Positions 47,757-56,534 of a stretch of DNA of 64,000 nt are shown here, in pieces (within the stretch, counting starts at the first letter, position 1; each line of letters opens with the position of its first letter). A program made the position numbers and the translations under genes. Below the pieces are notes generated by a model. That model was not told the DNA's origin and did no database searches. It saw only the letters and a program-made list of their open reading frames with translations. Origin of the DNA: DASVWZ01 sp963708575 (GTDB lineage Bacteria; Acidobacteriota; Terriglobia; Terriglobales; Acidobacteriaceae); NCBI GenBank assembly GCA_963708575.1, contig CAVPTB010000007.1, positions 1,488,001 to 1,552,000 of the forward strand, written 5' to 3'.

Positions 47757-47786
47757 CTGTCCGCGCGCGAAAGCGCACGCGGACAG
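47757..47786. terminator. Hairpin between convergent genes
   Basis: CTGTCCGCG (47757-47765) pairs perfectly with CGCGGACAG (47778-47786). It lies 15 bases after the stop of the rightward gene and 15 bases from that of the leftward gene. There is no T run on the plus strand, so efficiency is uncertain. Confidence 0.55.
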
Positions 47787-47800
47787 AGACGCACAGTGAG

Positions 47801-48583
47801 CTATTTGTAGGTAGCGTCGGTACGAGCCAGGAAGTCGCGATGCTCGCTGGAGTCGGTCATGGAACTGAAGGCCGGACCGTTGAGCAGATTCGCCTTGAAA
47901 GCATCCCGTATCGCGGACCCCACCTTGTCCAATCCTTCCGCGTTAGCAGCGATGTAAAAAATGATAAAGGTGCCCGGGGCATGGGTGTGGATTGCTTCAG
48001 TGTCAATTTCGTACTCATGGATCGTGCCATCGGCGAGCGCTTTTTCCATTAGTGGCACGATCATGGTCTTGCAGAGGGTATCGAGCGCATCTTGCGGCGC
48101 GTCTGCCTTGAGTTTGTACGAGGACCCGTGAGTATAGACATCCTTCCACGATCCGGAATGCCAGTTGTAATAGCGGCTGACGTAAATGCTGTCCCAGTGC
48201 TTGGTCGCGCTTTGCAAAACAGGAGCGGTCGAGCTGCCAGACTTGTAGGCCTGGTCGAGCACGTTGAGCACGCCGGCCAGCGACGTGGACGACCACCAGT
48301 CGTCGTGGGTCGCGCCGTCAGGATCGTGCACCAAGTTGGTGTCGTAGCCGTATCCCACGATGGTTCCGCCGCTGATGGCTTTGTCCAACATTTTCTGATC
48401 GTTGGCCTGGCTCTTGGTCATTTCCGCCCACTGGCTTCGTGGAATGGCCCAGTTGCCTACGTAAGAGTACATGGGAGGCTTTTCCTTGACTTCAGACATC
48501 TGGGCGCGAGACGGGGTCGAACAGACGGCGGACATCGCGAGCACACAGAGGCCTGCAAATACTTTCCACATCAACCTGTTCAT
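47801..48583 (-). CDS. Secreted protein of unknown function
   Basis: A 260-residue exported protein. The signal peptide MNRLMWKVFAGLCVLAMSAV ends SRAQ. The mature part is rich in Trp, Tyr and His (NWAIPRSQWAEMTKSQANDQ, THDDWWSSTSLAGVLNVLDQ, YYNWHSGSWKDVYTHG) and ends in a region with HTHAPGTFIIFYIAANAEGL. The composition suggests a globular domain but I recognise no family. It is transcribed alone, divergent from the metalloprotease gene. Confidence 0.75.
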   Translation of the reverse strand: MNRLMWKVFAGLCVLAMSAVCSTPSRAQMSEVKEKPPMYSYVGNWAIPRSQWAEMTKSQANDQKMLDKAISGGTIVGYGYDTNLVHDPDGATHDDWWSSTSLAGVLNVLDQAYKSGSSTAPVLQSATKHWDSIYVSRYYNWHSGSWKDVYTHGSSYKLKADAPQDALDTLCKTMIVPLMEKALADGTIHEYEIDTEAIHTHAPGTFIIFYIAANAEGLDKVGSAIRDAFKANLLNGPAFSSMTDSSEHRDFLARTDATYK

Positions 48584-48655
48584 AAGATTCTCCGAGATGG
48601 ATTTGGCCGAGGCTCAATGGTTCAAGAGCCAGGCGACTCACTCTACACTAAACAG

Positions 48656-48684
48656 TTGTCAGTAAGTGATAAGACTTGTATGGA
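48656..48684 (+). promoter_or_regulatory. Possible promoter of the metalloprotease gene
   Basis: TTGTCA (48656-48661), 17 bases, then TATGGA (48679-48684). The -35 matches 5 of 6; the -10 is weak. The start codon is about 100 bases downstream. Confidence 0.25.
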
Positions 48685-48782
48685 ATAGGGGTTAATCAGT
48701 AGGGATTAGGTTAAGCCGGTCATCGCCGCATGCTCTTTGCGGGGTGCACATTTGTTGCTAACCTAGCCTCAACGTGAGTGAA

Positions 48783-49460
48783 ATGCTGGTCGAGATTTTT
48801 CATGAGAGCTACCGCGAGTTGCGGCCGCGGGCGCCGATTCCCGAACTGAAGGTCAGTTTCTTCCCTTTTGCCAGCATCAACAACACGATCCGGCTCCGCG
48901 AAGGAAAACTGACGGCACGTCTGTCCGATTTGTTGGAAGGGGCGCCGGAGCCGGTACTCCGGGCCATTGCGCACATTTTGTTGGCGAAGATGTATCGCAA
49001 GCCGATTGAGCGCGAGCATTCCACCCGTTACCGGCGGTACATTTCCAGCCACGACATCACAAAGAAAGCCCACCTGGTCCGGCAAATCCGGGGACGGAAG
49101 CGGATCGCCAGCGCTCAAGGCGGTGTTTACCATCTGGAAGAGATATTTGACGAGCTCAACCGGCGACACTTCTTCGGGTTACTGGCGCGGCCCCAGATGA
49201 CATGGAGCCGGGACCGTGCGCGCAACAGCCTGGGTCATTACGATCCGGCGCACAACGCGATTGTGGTAAGCCGCATTTTCGATCACCCTCGGGTGCCACG
49301 ATATGCGGTGGAGTACATCGTGTATCACGAGATGCTGCACTTGAAGCATCCGGTGAAGCTGCGAGGGAGCCGGCGATGTGTCCATTCGCGGGAATTTCAG
49401 GCCGAGGAAAAGCTGTTCCCGCAATTGGAGCAGGCAAAGAAATTTCTGCGGCAGCTATAG
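48783..49460 (+). CDS. YgjP/SprT-like (DUF45) metalloprotease domain protein
   Basis: A 225-residue predicted zinc protease, cytoplasmic. The C-terminal part carries the HExxH site in YIVYHEMLHLKHPVKLRGSR, followed by HSREFQAEEKLFPQ, where the second His and Glu may complete the metal site. This matches YgjP/SprT-like proteins, some of which act on protein-DNA crosslinks. The N-terminal 120 residues are helical, with HILLAKMYRKPIEREHSTRY. ATG 48783 is chosen over the in-frame GTG 48774. It is transcribed towards the iron operon but a 280-base gap with its own promoter separates them. Confidence 0.85.
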   Translation: MLVEIFHESYRELRPRAPIPELKVSFFPFASINNTIRLREGKLTARLSDLLEGAPEPVLRAIAHILLAKMYRKPIEREHSTRYRRYISSHDITKKAHLVRQIRGRKRIASAQGGVYHLEEIFDELNRRHFFGLLARPQMTWSRDRARNSLGHYDPAHNAIVVSRIFDHPRVPRYAVEYIVYHEMLHLKHPVKLRGSRRCVHSREFQAEEKLFPQLEQAKKFLRQL

Positions 49461-49621
49461 ATGGATCCCCTTCGACTTGCTCAGGGTGGGCTCTCGGCTA
49501 GCTGGAGAGAACGCGGGGTTCGGAAGCTGGCTTTTTGAAAGGCTGGCCCAGTTTCTACGGTCCGAAGTCCCGGGCGGCAAGAAAATGCCGAGCCTCGCCG
49601 CTCAATGCGTAACTTCCGCCG

Positions 49622-49637
49622 TGTGATGTACATCACA
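49622..49637. promoter_or_regulatory. CRP/FNR-family palindromic site
   Basis: TGTGATGTACATCACA is a perfect 16-base palindrome and fits the CRP consensus TGTGA-N6-TCACA exactly. Its centre is about 64 bases before the likely transcription start of the iron operon, a typical activator position. Confidence 0.6.
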
Positions 49638-49657
49638 ACCTCTCGTGACTCGGTGCG

Positions 49658-49687
49658 TTGACGCCTGTAAAGCCGGGAGACTATCCT
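49658..49687 (+). promoter_or_regulatory. Promoter of the FTR1 iron operon
   Basis: TTGACG (49658-49663), 18-base spacer, TATCCT (49682-49687): 5 of 6 and 4 of 6 consensus matches. The start site would be near 49694, just before the Fur-like box. Confidence 0.5.
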
Positions 49688-49696
49688 AGTAAAGTT

Positions 49697-49715
49697 GAAA
49701 TTGAAATTCATTTTC
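49697..49715. promoter_or_regulatory. Fur-box-like operator of the iron operon
   Basis: GAAATTGAAATTCATTTTC matches the classical Fur box GATAATGATAATCATTATC at 14 of 19 positions and contains the 7-1-7 palindrome TGAAATT-C-ATTTTCA. It covers the expected transcription start, where a bound repressor would block polymerase. A DtxR-family regulator encoded in the operon could be the binder instead of Fur. Confidence 0.6.
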
Positions 49716-49740
49716 AAAATCATAGGAGTGGGTTTTTAGG

Positions 49741-50988
49741 ATGTTGGAGACCTTCATTATTACGCTGCGTGAGGGGGTGGAAGCGGCCCTGATCGTGGGA
49801 ATTACCCTCGCGTATCTGGCAAAAATCGGGCGTCCCGAGCTGCGCAAGACGGTGTATGCCGCCCTGGTCGCGGCCTTCCTGGGAAGCATCGGGGTGGCGG
49901 TGATTCTTTCCCGCACCCACTTCAACGAAGACGTTTTTGAAGGCTGGATCATGCTGGCGGCGGCGTTCTTTGTGGTCACCATGATCATTTTCATGATGAA
50001 GACCGGCCGCAAAATGAAGGGGGACATCGAAGGCAAAGTCGGATTGCTGGCCGGTAAGGACGCGTGGTTCGGGCTGTTCATTTTCGTGTTCCTGATGGTC
50101 TTGCGGGAAGGGGCGGAGACGGTGCTGATTCTCTCGGCTGTGTCGCTGAACTCGAGCGCGCTGCTGAGTTTTATTGGCACGTTATTGGGAGTGGGCGCGG
50201 CGATCCTGTTTGGCGTGATGTTTGTGAAGGGCAGCGTCCGCATCAACCTGCAGAAGTTCTTTAAAGTCACGACCGTCATCCTCTTCTTTGTTGCGGCGCA
50301 GCTGGTGATTTCCGGGTTGCATGAGCTTTCGGAAAATGGCGTGCTTCCCTCCTCCAAGACAGAGATGGCGCTGATTGGGCCGATCGTGCGGAATGAAGCG
50401 TTCTTTGTGGTGACGATTCTGGCGCTGGCGGCCCTGATGGTGCTGTTCGAATATAAGCGGCGTCAACCGATGCCCGAGCCTACCTCTCCGGCAGAGCGCC
50501 GGAAGGCGGCGTGGAGCGCGCGCCGCGAGCGGCTGTGGATGGCTTCAGTGTACGCCAGCGCATTCGTTTTCATTCTGCTGGTGACGGCGGAGTTTATCTA
50601 TGCCAAGAGTGTGAGCGCTTTGTCGCCGGCAACGGAGGTGACATTTGTGAACGGCCAAGTGAGCATTCCGCTGAGCCAAGTGGCGGATGGCGATTTGCAT
50701 CGCTACCAATCGAAGGAAGGCGGGGTTACGGTGCGCTTCTGGCTTTATCAGAAGCCGGACGGCAAAATCGCCAGTGTGCTCGATGCCTGCGAAATCTGCG
50801 GGGCGGTGGGGTTTTATAAGGGGCCAAGCGGGGTGGTTTGCAAAAACTGCGCGGCGCCGATCAACCCGCAGTCGGTGGGAATGCCGGGGGGATGCAATCC
50901 GATTCCTTTGCAGGCCAAAACAACTTCGGATGCGGTGATTATTGAGGAAGCGGATCTGGCGGCCCACGCCAAGGTGTTTGAGAAATAG
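49741..50988 (+). CDS. FTR1-type iron permease fused to DUF2318
   Basis: A 415-residue inner-membrane protein. The first 240 residues form a seven-helix FTR1 permease with both iron-passage motifs, LREGVEA (10-14) and LREGAET (122-126). A basic linker and one more helix (ASVYASAFVFILLVTAEFIY) lead to a C-terminal DUF2318 domain facing outside, with cysteines at about 350, 353, 367, 370 and 385 (CEICGAVGFYKG, CKNCAAPINP, GGCNPIPL), likely a metal or redox site. Such FTR1/DUF2318 proteins belong to ferric/ferrous uptake loci. It heads an operon with two permeases and an ATPase, three bases separating it from the next start. It is behind a Fur-like box. Confidence 0.93.
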   Translation: MLETFIITLREGVEAALIVGITLAYLAKIGRPELRKTVYAALVAAFLGSIGVAVILSRTHFNEDVFEGWIMLAAAFFVVTMIIFMMKTGRKMKGDIEGKVGLLAGKDAWFGLFIFVFLMVLREGAETVLILSAVSLNSSALLSFIGTLLGVGAAILFGVMFVKGSVRINLQKFFKVTTVILFFVAAQLVISGLHELSENGVLPSSKTEMALIGPIVRNEAFFVVTILALAALMVLFEYKRRQPMPEPTSPAERRKAAWSARRERLWMASVYASAFVFILLVTAEFIYAKSVSALSPATEVTFVNGQVSIPLSQVADGDLHRYQSKEGGVTVRFWLYQKPDGKIASVLDACEICGAVGFYKGPSGVVCKNCAAPINPQSVGMPGGCNPIPLQAKTTSDAVIIEEADLAAHAKVFEK

Positions 50989-50991
50989 CCC

Positions 50992-52257
50992 ATGTTCGTG
51001 CGCCTGGTTTACGAATCGTTTCGCAGACAAAAACGGAGAAAGTTGCTGGCGGGCGTTGCCATCACCCTGGGCGTCGGTGTTGCCACCGCGATGATCGCCG
51101 TTGCCACCGACATCGGCGACAAGATGAGCCGGGAGCTGCGGACCTATGGGGCGAACCTGGTCGTCACGCCGCAGGAAGACACGCTCGATCTGCAGATTGG
51201 GGGCGTGGATCTGAAGCCTCCGAGTGACGGGGCTTATCTGAATGAAGCCGACCTGCCCAAGATCCGGGGGACTTTCTGGCACCACAATATTGTGGGATTT
51301 TCTCCCATGCTTCCGGTGAAGGTGAATTTGGGCACTGGGAATTCGCGAGATCAGGTCACCCTGCTAGGAACCTATTTTTCTAAGCAACTGGCATTCGGTA
51401 AGGAAGATTTTGTTACCGGGGTTCGCATTACGCATCCCTGGTGGAGAGTTCAAGGCAGCTGGCCGAACGACAACTCGCAGGACGTTCTGCTGGGAGAGAT
51501 TTTGGCGGCAAAGTTGGGCCGCAAAGCTGGAGATCAAATCGAAATTTCGGGGGCACCCCATACGGTGAGCGGTTTGCTCTCGACCGGCGGGGCCGAAGAC
51601 AACGAGATTGTGGCGCCGCTGAATTTCGCCCAACAGATTCTGGGCAAGCCGGGCGCAGTACGGCGTTTGTATGTGAGCGCCATGACCAAGCCGGAAGATG
51701 AATTGGCGAGACGCGATCCCAAGACCATGAACGCGGAGATGTATGACCGCTGGTACTGTTCGCCATACGTGCAGTCGATTGCCTTCCAGTTGCAGGAGGC
51801 GATTCCGCATTCACATGCTGAGCAAATTCGGCAGGTCGCGCAGAATGAGGGTACGGTACTTTCGCGAATCAAGGGCTTGATGCTGTTGGTGACACTCGCC
51901 GCATTGTTTGCTTCGGCCCTGGCGGTTTCAGCGGCGATGGCTACGGCGATCTTTGAACGACGCACTGAAGTTGGGTTGATGAAGGCATTGGGCGCGGGGA
52001 GTTTCGCGGTGGCTGCGGTGTTCTTTGCAGAAGCCACGCTGCTGGCGTTGATGGGCGGAGCTGTGGGCTTTGCGGCGGGAGCATTGTTGGCCCGCGAGAT
52101 CGGACGGTCGATCTTCGACTCCAACATCGTGATCGATCCGGTCCTGTTTCCCATCATTCTGGCGATCGCGGTCTTCGTGACCTTTGCGGGCAGCGGGCTG
52201 GCGATCCGACGCGCCGTCAAGTTTGATCCGGTATATGCCTTGCGGGGTGCAGCATGA
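50992..52257 (+). CDS. FtsX/MacB-like ABC permease, first of two
   Basis: A 421-residue ABC transporter permease of the MacB/FtsX type. One N-terminal helix (LLAGVAITLGVGVATAMIAV) is followed by a large periplasmic domain (RELRTYGANLVVTPQEDTLD to about 285) and a three-helix FtsX core at the end: LMLLVTLAALFASALAVSAA, the coupling segment ERRTEVGLMKALGAG, and AEATLLALMGGAVGFAAGAL. It starts three bases after FTR1-DUF2318 and its TGA overlaps the next ATG (ATGA). Homologous permease pairs accompany FTR1 in the Campylobacter iron locus. Whether they move iron, heme or a redox factor is not known. Confidence 0.88.
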   Translation: MFVRLVYESFRRQKRRKLLAGVAITLGVGVATAMIAVATDIGDKMSRELRTYGANLVVTPQEDTLDLQIGGVDLKPPSDGAYLNEADLPKIRGTFWHHNIVGFSPMLPVKVNLGTGNSRDQVTLLGTYFSKQLAFGKEDFVTGVRITHPWWRVQGSWPNDNSQDVLLGEILAAKLGRKAGDQIEISGAPHTVSGLLSTGGAEDNEIVAPLNFAQQILGKPGAVRRLYVSAMTKPEDELARRDPKTMNAEMYDRWYCSPYVQSIAFQLQEAIPHSHAEQIRQVAQNEGTVLSRIKGLMLLVTLAALFASALAVSAAMATAIFERRTEVGLMKALGAGSFAVAAVFFAEATLLALMGGAVGFAAGALLAREIGRSIFDSNIVIDPVLFPIILAIAVFVTFAGSGLAIRRAVKFDPVYALRGAA

Positions 52258-53403
52258 GTTCGCGCCCGCTTAGTGAACTGGCCCGGCATCGTTCTGGAGT
52301 TCCGCATACGTCGATGTTCTTGCGGATGCTGGTGCGCGCCGCCGTGCTTCGCCGTGGACGAGCGGCTTCCGCCCTGCTGGCCATGGTTGTGGCTGCGGCA
52401 GTGGCGACTGCCATGCTGAATCTGTACGTAGACGTGCAAGCCAAAATGCGCAAGGAGTTCCGAAACTACGGAGCCAACGTGGTGGTGGTGGGCAAAGATG
52501 GCCAACCGCTGCCCACGGGAGCCTTGCAGCAGGCACAGAACGTGATCGCAGGTCACGGCCTCGCGGTTCCCTTTGCTTACGTGATTGCGCGAACCGCTGA
52601 CGGGCAGTCGGTGGTCGTTTCCGGAACCGATTTCGACCAGGTCAAGAAACTGGATAGCTGGTGGTCGGTAACGGGGTGGCCGTCGTCTAACGGCGATGCT
52701 CTGCTCGGGGTGCGCGCCGCGTCAGTGGTGAGCCCGGATGGCAGACCTTTTGATCTCAGTTTTCAGGGGCATACTCTACACCTCAATCCGAAAGGACAAC
52801 TGCGAACCGGGGCGGCTGAAGACAGCCGCGTGTACATGTCGTTGAACGATTTCGAGAACTGGACCGGCGTTCAGCCATCGACTATTGAAATTGCGGCGTC
52901 GGGCTCGCCAGAGCAGGTGGGTTCGGTCGATTCAGCAACTCGAACAGACAATTCCCGAGGCCGAGGTTCGGCCGGTGCGCCAGATTATGGAAGGAGAGGC
53001 GCACGTTCTGGGGAAGACTCGGGCGACGTTGCTGGCGGCGGCAGTGCTCATCATTCTGACTTCGGCGTTGTGCGTGCTTTCGACACTGATCGGATGGGTA
53101 TTCGATCGACGCCGTGACTTCGCCATCATGAAGGCGCTGGGCGCGTCCGAGCGTCTGATTGGTAGTTTCTTTGCGGCGGAGGCCGCTGCCCTGGGAGCGG
53201 TCGGGGCCTTGGTAGGATTTACGCTCGGTGTGGGCGTGGCCGCATGGATTGGGCGAGTTAACTTTCATGCACCCGTGGAGCCTCGATTTAGCGTGCTGCC
53301 TTTTGTCCTGATTGGCAGCATCGCGGTTGCGCTGATCTCGGCGACGATTCCCATGGGGCTGCTGCGGCGCGTGGAACCCGCTATGATCTTGAGGGGAGAA
53401 TGA
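52254..53403 (+). CDS. FtsX/MacB-like ABC permease, second of two, one frameshift
   Basis: About 382 residues after correction. The first part from ATG 52254 has the N-terminal helix (LLAMVVAAAVATAMLNLYVD) and periplasmic domain (KEFRNYGANVVVVGKDGQPL). Near 52919-52921 the frame breaks. The first frame degenerates, while another frame continues RSIQQLEQTIPEAEVRPVRQ, AVLIILTSALCVLSTLIGWV, FDRRRDFAIMKALGASERLI and ends EPAMILRGE, the expected FtsX core. Removing one G from GTGGGTT restores it. It pairs with the preceding permease, and the ATPase gene begins one base after its stop. An indel error is likely, as the rest of the operon is intact. Confidence 0.82.
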
Positions 53404-53404
53404 G

Positions 53405-54632
53405 ATGATCAAGCTCAAGAACGTTGGACGTTTCTATCCGGCCAAGGCGGAAGCGAACGGCGGCGTGATTCGCGCTCTCGACGACTTCTCGCTCACCGTT
53501 GATCCTGGGGAGTGGATCTCGATCATGGGTCCCTCAGGCTCAGGAAAGTCCACGTTGGTAAATCTGATCGGATGCCTGGACCGGCCGAGTTCCGGAGAGA
53601 TCTGGCTCGACGGGGAGAACGTCGCGAATATTTCAGCCGCGGAACTGAACCGGGTGCGTGCCGAAAAGATCGGGTTCGTGTTCCAGCAATTTCATCTGAT
53701 TCCCTATCTGACGGCGGTTGAGAATGTGATGCTGGCGCAGTACTTCCATAGCATGACGGACGAAAATGAAGCGCTGGAAGCGCTTGACCGCGTTGGCTTA
53801 AAGGATCGAGCTCATCATCTTCCCTCGCAACTTTCTGGAGGCGAGCAGCAACGGGTTTGCATCGCGCGGGCGCTGATTAACGATCCGAAGATCGTGCTGG
53901 CGGACGAGCCTACGGGAAATCTCGATGCGGTGAATGAGGAGATCGTGCTGCGGTTGCTGCGGGAATTGCACCAGCAGGGGCGGACGATCGTGATGGTCAC
54001 GCACGATCCGGTGGTAGCTCGACTGGCTGACCGGCGCATTGAATTGCATCACGGGAAGATTGCCGCACAGGAAGTTTTTTCCATGGCGGACGAAGAGCAG
54101 TTCGACGAAGTCCTGGAAGAATTGTGGGTGTTGGGCGAGCACGGAGAGACGGCCGAAATCGGGCTCATGGAAGTTCACGGGGCATTGCCGGTGAGCATTG
54201 CCGTCGAAAAGATGCGGGACATGGGCCTGGTGAATTGCCTGCCCCATCCGCCGGAGACGCACGATCACAAACCGTTCGTGAATCCGTGTCATGATGCGCT
54301 AAAGCCGGGCGGGGTTTCGGTCGGGGACGGCAGCACGATCGTCGAACTCACGCCTCGCGGGCGACAGAGAGCGGGAGACATCATTCGCCGTCACCGTCTG
54401 GCGGAACGGCTTTTCACCGACAGCCTGGCTATGGACAGCGAATCTGAAATCGAGCAGCAGGCTTGCAAGTTTGAGCACATCCTTTCGACGGAAGCCACGG
54501 ATAAGATCTGCTCGTTTCCTGGGGCATCCGCGAACCTGCCCACATGGCGCGGCGATACCGCCGGGGCCTTGTTGCACAAGGAAGCAAGAAGTGGGCGATT
54601 CAGCGAAAACGTTCGAAGCCATCCGCCGCTGA
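53405..54632 (+). CDS. ABC ATPase joined to a DtxR-family metalloregulator, one frameshift
   Basis: About 408 residues after correction. Residues 1-226 are a MacB/LolD-type ATPase: Walker A GPSGSGKST (42-50), QLSGGEQQRV, VLADEPTG and the H-loop VTHD. Without a stop, residues 227 onward form a DtxR-family repressor: helix-turn-helix near 240-270, metal ligands in RRHRLAERLF and ACKFEHIL. Near 54518 the frame breaks; the alternative frame gives the expected end LGHPRTCPHGAAIPPGPCC and a stop at 54632. The uncorrected frame would run 74 bases into murI. An ATG at 54083 with AGGAAG eight bases before it could also start the regulator alone. The metal sensor probably controls this operon. Confidence 0.82.
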
Positions 54633-54671
54633 GTACCTGGTTAGAAACCCATCTCGTTGGTCCAGTCGATT

Positions 54672-55505
54672 ATGATCAATCCCATCGTGCGCAGGACAAC
54701 TATCGGCGTTTTCGACTCGGGATTTGGCGGGCTCACCGTCCTTAAAGCTTTACTTGAGGTTATTCCCGATGCCGACTACCTGTACTTCGGGGATACGGCG
54801 CGGTTGCCTTACGGCTCGAAGTCCGTGGAAACGGTTTCGCGATATGCAGTGGAAGCGGCGCACTTTCTTGAGAAGCAAGGGGCTGAGACGCTGGTCATCG
54901 CTTGCAACACGGCAACGGCGTTATCGCTCGACAAAATTAGAGAGTCAGTGAGGGTGCCCGTCATCGGAGTGATTGAGCCGGGCGCGGCACGGGCCGCCGG
55001 ATCGAGTGAAAAGAAAAGAGCGGTGGTGATTGGTACGGAGGCGACGGTAAGCAGTCACGCTTACCGGAAGGCGCTGGAAACTCGCGGCGTCCAGGCGCGG
55101 GAGAAAGCCTGTCCCCTGCTGGTCCCGCTGGTGGAGGAAGGGTGGGTAGAGCATCCGGTCACGGAGGAGGTTGCCCGGATTTATTTGAATGAGGCGTTTG
55201 CGGATGAGTTCGAATCCGCCGACGTGTTGGTCTTGGGATGCACTCACTATCCGCTGATAAAGCCAGTCCTGAGACGGGTGGCGCCGGCGCACGTGCAGAT
55301 CGTAGATTCCGCCGACTCGACCGCCGATGCGGTACGCCGCACTCTGCATGAGGTCGCTCTTCCCGAAAAGACTGAGGCGGAACGTCGCGGTTTGCCTCGG
55401 CTGGAATTCTTTGCTACTGACTCGGTGGAGAAGTTTCGAAGGCTGGGTGCGATGTTTCTGGGCCGTCCGATCGATCAGGTACAGCATGTCGATCTGAAGG
55501 AATAG
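54672..55505 (+). CDS. murI: Glutamate racemase
   Basis: A 277-residue cytoplasmic enzyme that makes D-glutamate for peptidoglycan. The two catalytic cysteines are in VIACNTATAL and LGCTHYPLIKP, the N-terminus has the usual IGVFDSGFGGLTVLKAL, and YFGDTARLPYGSKS is a substrate-loop motif. ATG 54672 is chosen; an in-frame TTG at 54657 adds five residues. The gene follows the ATPase-regulator gene by 40 bases on the same strand but is functionally unrelated, so co-transcription may be incidental. Length and motifs are normal. Confidence 0.96.
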   Translation: MINPIVRRTTIGVFDSGFGGLTVLKALLEVIPDADYLYFGDTARLPYGSKSVETVSRYAVEAAHFLEKQGAETLVIACNTATALSLDKIRESVRVPVIGVIEPGAARAAGSSEKKRAVVIGTEATVSSHAYRKALETRGVQAREKACPLLVPLVEEGWVEHPVTEEVARIYLNEAFADEFESADVLVLGCTHYPLIKPVLRRVAPAHVQIVDSADSTADAVRRTLHEVALPEKTEAERRGLPRLEFFATDSVEKFRRLGAMFLGRPIDQVQHVDLKE

Positions 55506-55597
55506 TTCCCCGCTCTTAAGTCAATCGCCCCTTTGCAGCGTGAGCCGGTATCGGATAGACCTCCGGTAGCAGAATCAGCTAAATTGCGGGTTGAATC

Positions 55598-56278
55598 ATG
55601 CACCCTCTCGATAATGTGATCTGGCAAGCGCTGCGGACCCGCCAGGCAGACCTCGGAGAATCACACGGTTTAGCGGCTCGATTTTCCAAAGAAGTCAGCG
55701 TGCTGGCGGGACGGTCCGAGCATTCCGATCGCGCGTTTGCTGATCTTGCTTCGCTCTTGAAATCGGGTGAGCGCGCCGGGCTCTTTTTGGAGGGCGACGA
55801 TGTTCCGGCTGGAGTTCTGAAGGTCGTACACCTTTCCGGTGTGCTACAGATGGTGTACGAAAGGGGCGGCGGGAGTTTGGACGAAACTTCACCACCTGTA
55901 TCTCAACTCGGAGAAGCTGACGTTCCTGAAATGCTGGCTCTTACGAAACTGACTCAGCCGGGTCCCTTCGGTCGACGCACGCGCGAGATGGGTGACTATT
56001 TCGGAATCCGGCAGAATGGCCGGCTGGCGGCGATGGCGGGAGAACGACTCAAGGCGCCAGGCTTTACCGAGGTCAGCGCGGTGTGCACTCATCCCGACTA
56101 TCTCGGTCGCGGCTATGCACGGTCGCTGATCTCCTTGGTGATCGAGCGAATTCAGCGTCGAAACGAGACACCGTTTCTACATGTTCGTCCGGAGAACTCG
56201 CGGGCGATAGCTCTGTATGAACGGTTGGGATTCAGGGTGCGGCACGAGCGCAGGTTGGTGGTAGTTGCGAAAGAGTAG
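55598..56278 (+). CDS. GNAT-family N-acetyltransferase
   Basis: A 226-residue predicted acetyltransferase. The C-terminal GNAT domain shows MGDYFGIRQNGRLAAMAGER, then EVSAVCTHPDYLGRGYARSL (acetyl-CoA loop) and FLHVRPENSRAIALYERLGF RV-type end. The N-terminal 100 residues are a divergent second domain (VSVLAGRSEHSDRAFADLAS, GLFLEGDDVPAGVLKVVH), as in FR47-like proteins. The acceptor is unknown. It stands alone, 92 bases after murI. Confidence 0.88.
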   Translation: MHPLDNVIWQALRTRQADLGESHGLAARFSKEVSVLAGRSEHSDRAFADLASLLKSGERAGLFLEGDDVPAGVLKVVHLSGVLQMVYERGGGSLDETSPPVSQLGEADVPEMLALTKLTQPGPFGRRTREMGDYFGIRQNGRLAAMAGERLKAPGFTEVSAVCTHPDYLGRGYARSLISLVIERIQRRNETPFLHVRPENSRAIALYERLGFRVRHERRLVVVAKE

Positions 56279-56534
56279 GCGGTCACGCGGCGGCGAAAAC
56301 TGGCGCTCCTCGACCGCGCAAGCGCGAGCGACGGCTGGTGGCCCATTCAATCGCGTTCTGTGGGGGTGTTGCCTTACTCCAGACCTACGAGCAACGGGCG
56401 GCACTACACAGATCGTACCGCATCGGTTGCCGGTAGGCTCTTGCTTTGATGACTTACCGGTTAGCGATCCGCTTTTCGGAACGGCGGTGTGCACCAGTTT
56501 GTGGTTGTGAGGGATGGCTCGCTGTGGGCGCGGT

